A stretch of 54,689 nt of DNA, from assembly GCA_902765025.1 (NCBI GenBank), contig CACWYC010000009.1, positions 1-54,689 on the forward strand, read 5' to 3'. Both the position numbers and the translations under genes were made by a program. How positions within the stretch are numbered: position 1 is the first letter of the stretch; each line of letters begins with the position of its first letter. Shown in pieces: positions 51,822 through 54,689 of this stretch. Under the pieces are notes generated by a model. The model had not been told where the DNA came from and made no database searches. It saw nothing but the letters and a program-made list of their open reading frames with translations. Source of the stretch: Oscillospiraceae bacterium (GTDB taxonomy: Bacteria; Bacillota; Clostridia; Oscillospirales; Oscillospiraceae).

Positions 51822-52256
51822 TTACTCGGCGGCGCTGTCGTCCTTCACATCGGCGGCCTCGATCTTCTCGGCCACGGTGTCCTCGGCGCTCTTCTTGGCC
51901 TTGCGGGCGGGGCGCTGCTGGGCGGCAGCCTGCTCGTCCAGGGTGCCCACCTGGCCCACAGCGGACTTGACGAACTCCACGCGGACGCGGTCCTCGCTGG
52001 TCTCGATGACCACGGTGCGGTCGGTGACAGCCACCACGCGGCCGTACACGCCGCCGATGGTGGTGATATAATCGCCCTTCTTCAGGGAGCTGCGCATGGA
52101 CTCGGCTTCTTTCTTCCGCTTGTTCTCGGGACGGATCAGCAGGAAGTAGAACACCACCACCATGATGATGATCATCAGCAGAGAAGAGCTGAGACCGCCG
52201 CCGGTGGCACCGGTAGCAGCAGATTCCGCGTATGCGGTATTGATCAGATGGAACAT
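51822..52256 (-). CDS. yajC: Preprotein translocase accessory subunit YajC
   Basis: A 144-residue protein, longer than the usual 85-110. One membrane segment (LLMIIIMVVVFYFLLIRPE), then the conserved KGDYITTIGGVYGRVVAV and EFVKSAVGQV, then a charged, disordered tail rich in Ala, Lys and Asp (RPARKAKKSAEDTVAEKIEA). It works with SecDF-SecYEG. ATG 52256 follows AAGGAG. It stands in the classic queA-tgt-yajC order. Confidence 0.93.
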   Translation of the reverse strand: MFHLINTAYAESAATGATGGGLSSSLLMIIIMVVVFYFLLIRPENKRKKEAESMRSSLKKGDYITTIGGVYGRVVAVTDRTVVIETSEDRVRVEFVKSAVGQVGTLDEQAAAQQRPARKAKKSAEDTVAEKIEAADVKDDSAAE

Positions 52257-52344
52257 AACTTCGTCTCCTTTAATCACAAAGTAGATTCATTATACAAAAC
52301 TACGCCGATTTTGGCAAGTGCTTTCCGCGATGTGTGTCAAAAAT

Positions 52345-54523
<2,179 letters not shown>

Positions 54524-54555
54524 CGTTATCGCTCGTTTCTTTCAAATGTCGCTTC

Positions 54556-54584
54556 ATTATATAATATTGCATCCCAGGATTCAA
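54556..54584 (-). promoter_or_regulatory. Sigma-A promoter of queA
   Basis: Minus strand: TTGAAT (54579-54584), 17-base spacer, TATAAT (54556-54561). Confidence 0.78.
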
Positions 54585-54592
54585 CCATTTTA

Positions 54593-54689
54593 ATCGAGTA
54601 GGAGGGGCTGAATAAGCCCCGACCTCTCACACCACCGTGCGTACCGTTCGGTACACGGCGGTTCAATCGCATAAGTGCAGAGACTCGTA
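54593..54689 (-). mobile_element. 3' end of a group II intron (domains V and VI)
   Basis: On the minus strand, 54663-54630 folds as a 34-nucleotide domain V: nine-pair lower stem with one G-U, a two-base CG bulge, a four-pair upper stem and a GAAC loop. The segment TGAGAGG joins it to a short domain VI (GGGGC/GCCCC, 54620-54604), and the RNA ends at CTACTCGAT near 54593. This pattern is typical of chloroplast-like (CL) bacterial introns. The rest, including any reverse transcriptase gene, lies beyond the window. Confidence 0.85.

Overview
The window looks like a piece of a GC-rich, endospore-forming Clostridia chromosome, most likely Oscillospiraceae (Flavonifractor/Lawsonibacter-like). The reasons are the sporulation genes (spoIIGA-sigE, cotJ, cwlD, spoIVA, spoIIM, a sigH-like gene), a T-box in front of alaS, a pyrophosphate-type phosphofructokinase, several Firmicutes-only small families (DUF951, DUF4250, DUF1858, TIGR04086) and strong Shine-Dalgarno sites. 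The taxonomic placement is inference. I saw no rRNA, tRNA or CRISPR array.

Layout. 1-6,900 is an accessory block, all on the + strand and by eye less GC-rich than the rest: acetyltransferases (single, double, and fused to a kinase-like domain), a PAP2 phosphatase, an XRE regulator with membrane tail, a methyltransferase, a nitrilase-family hydrolase and an AraC/GyrI-like regulator. 7,000-8,040 holds a CsoR-family sensor divergent from a small His-rich protein. 8,100-20,650 is core: htpG, a D,D-carboxypeptidase, two nucleotide-kinase-like proteins, rhomboid protease, membrane-anchored EEP protein, clostripain-like protease, mltG and a U32 protease. 20,660-24,240 is T-box-alaS-DUF4250-HIT. 24,280-27,650 carries an orphan three-gene operon on the minus strand, nth and a divergent rarA-DUF951-small peptide operon. 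27,700-34,230 is rich in sporulation genes (spoIIGA-sigE, recQ, a fused cotJA-cotJB gene plus cotJC, cwlD) and leads into radA. 35,600-37,940 has a long non-coding stretch, a tyrosine recombinase and an amidase. 37,980-41,680 has ArsR, fba, PPi-pfk and coaX. 41,770-47,120 is mainly minus strand: spoIVA, yebC, nif3-like, trmK, DUF1858, a hairpin-rich intergenic region, a zinc-ribbon protein and a sigH-like factor. 47,200-54,530 is minus strand: ruvCAB, spoIIM-xerD, TIGR04086, yajC, tgt, queA. The right edge enters the 3' end of a group II intron.

How the genes work together. Sporulation genes here span initiation (sigH-like), activation of sigma-E (SpoIIGA cleaves pro-SigE), engulfment (SpoIIM), coat basement (SpoIVA), coat (CotJ) and cortex modification (CwlD). 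DNA maintenance is a second theme (nth, rarA, recQ, radA, ruvCAB, xerC/D-like recombinases). Candidate sigma-E-type promoters precede spoIIM and the orphan three-gene operon, which makes that operon the best candidate here for an undescribed sporulation function. Other unusual points are the fused cotJA-cotJB gene, the kinase-GNAT-GNAT protein, recQ and sigH-like start codons that collide with consensus promoters, a LexA-like box inside the ruvC promoter, overlapping nth/rarA promoters, and a five-hairpin array at 45,937-46,108.
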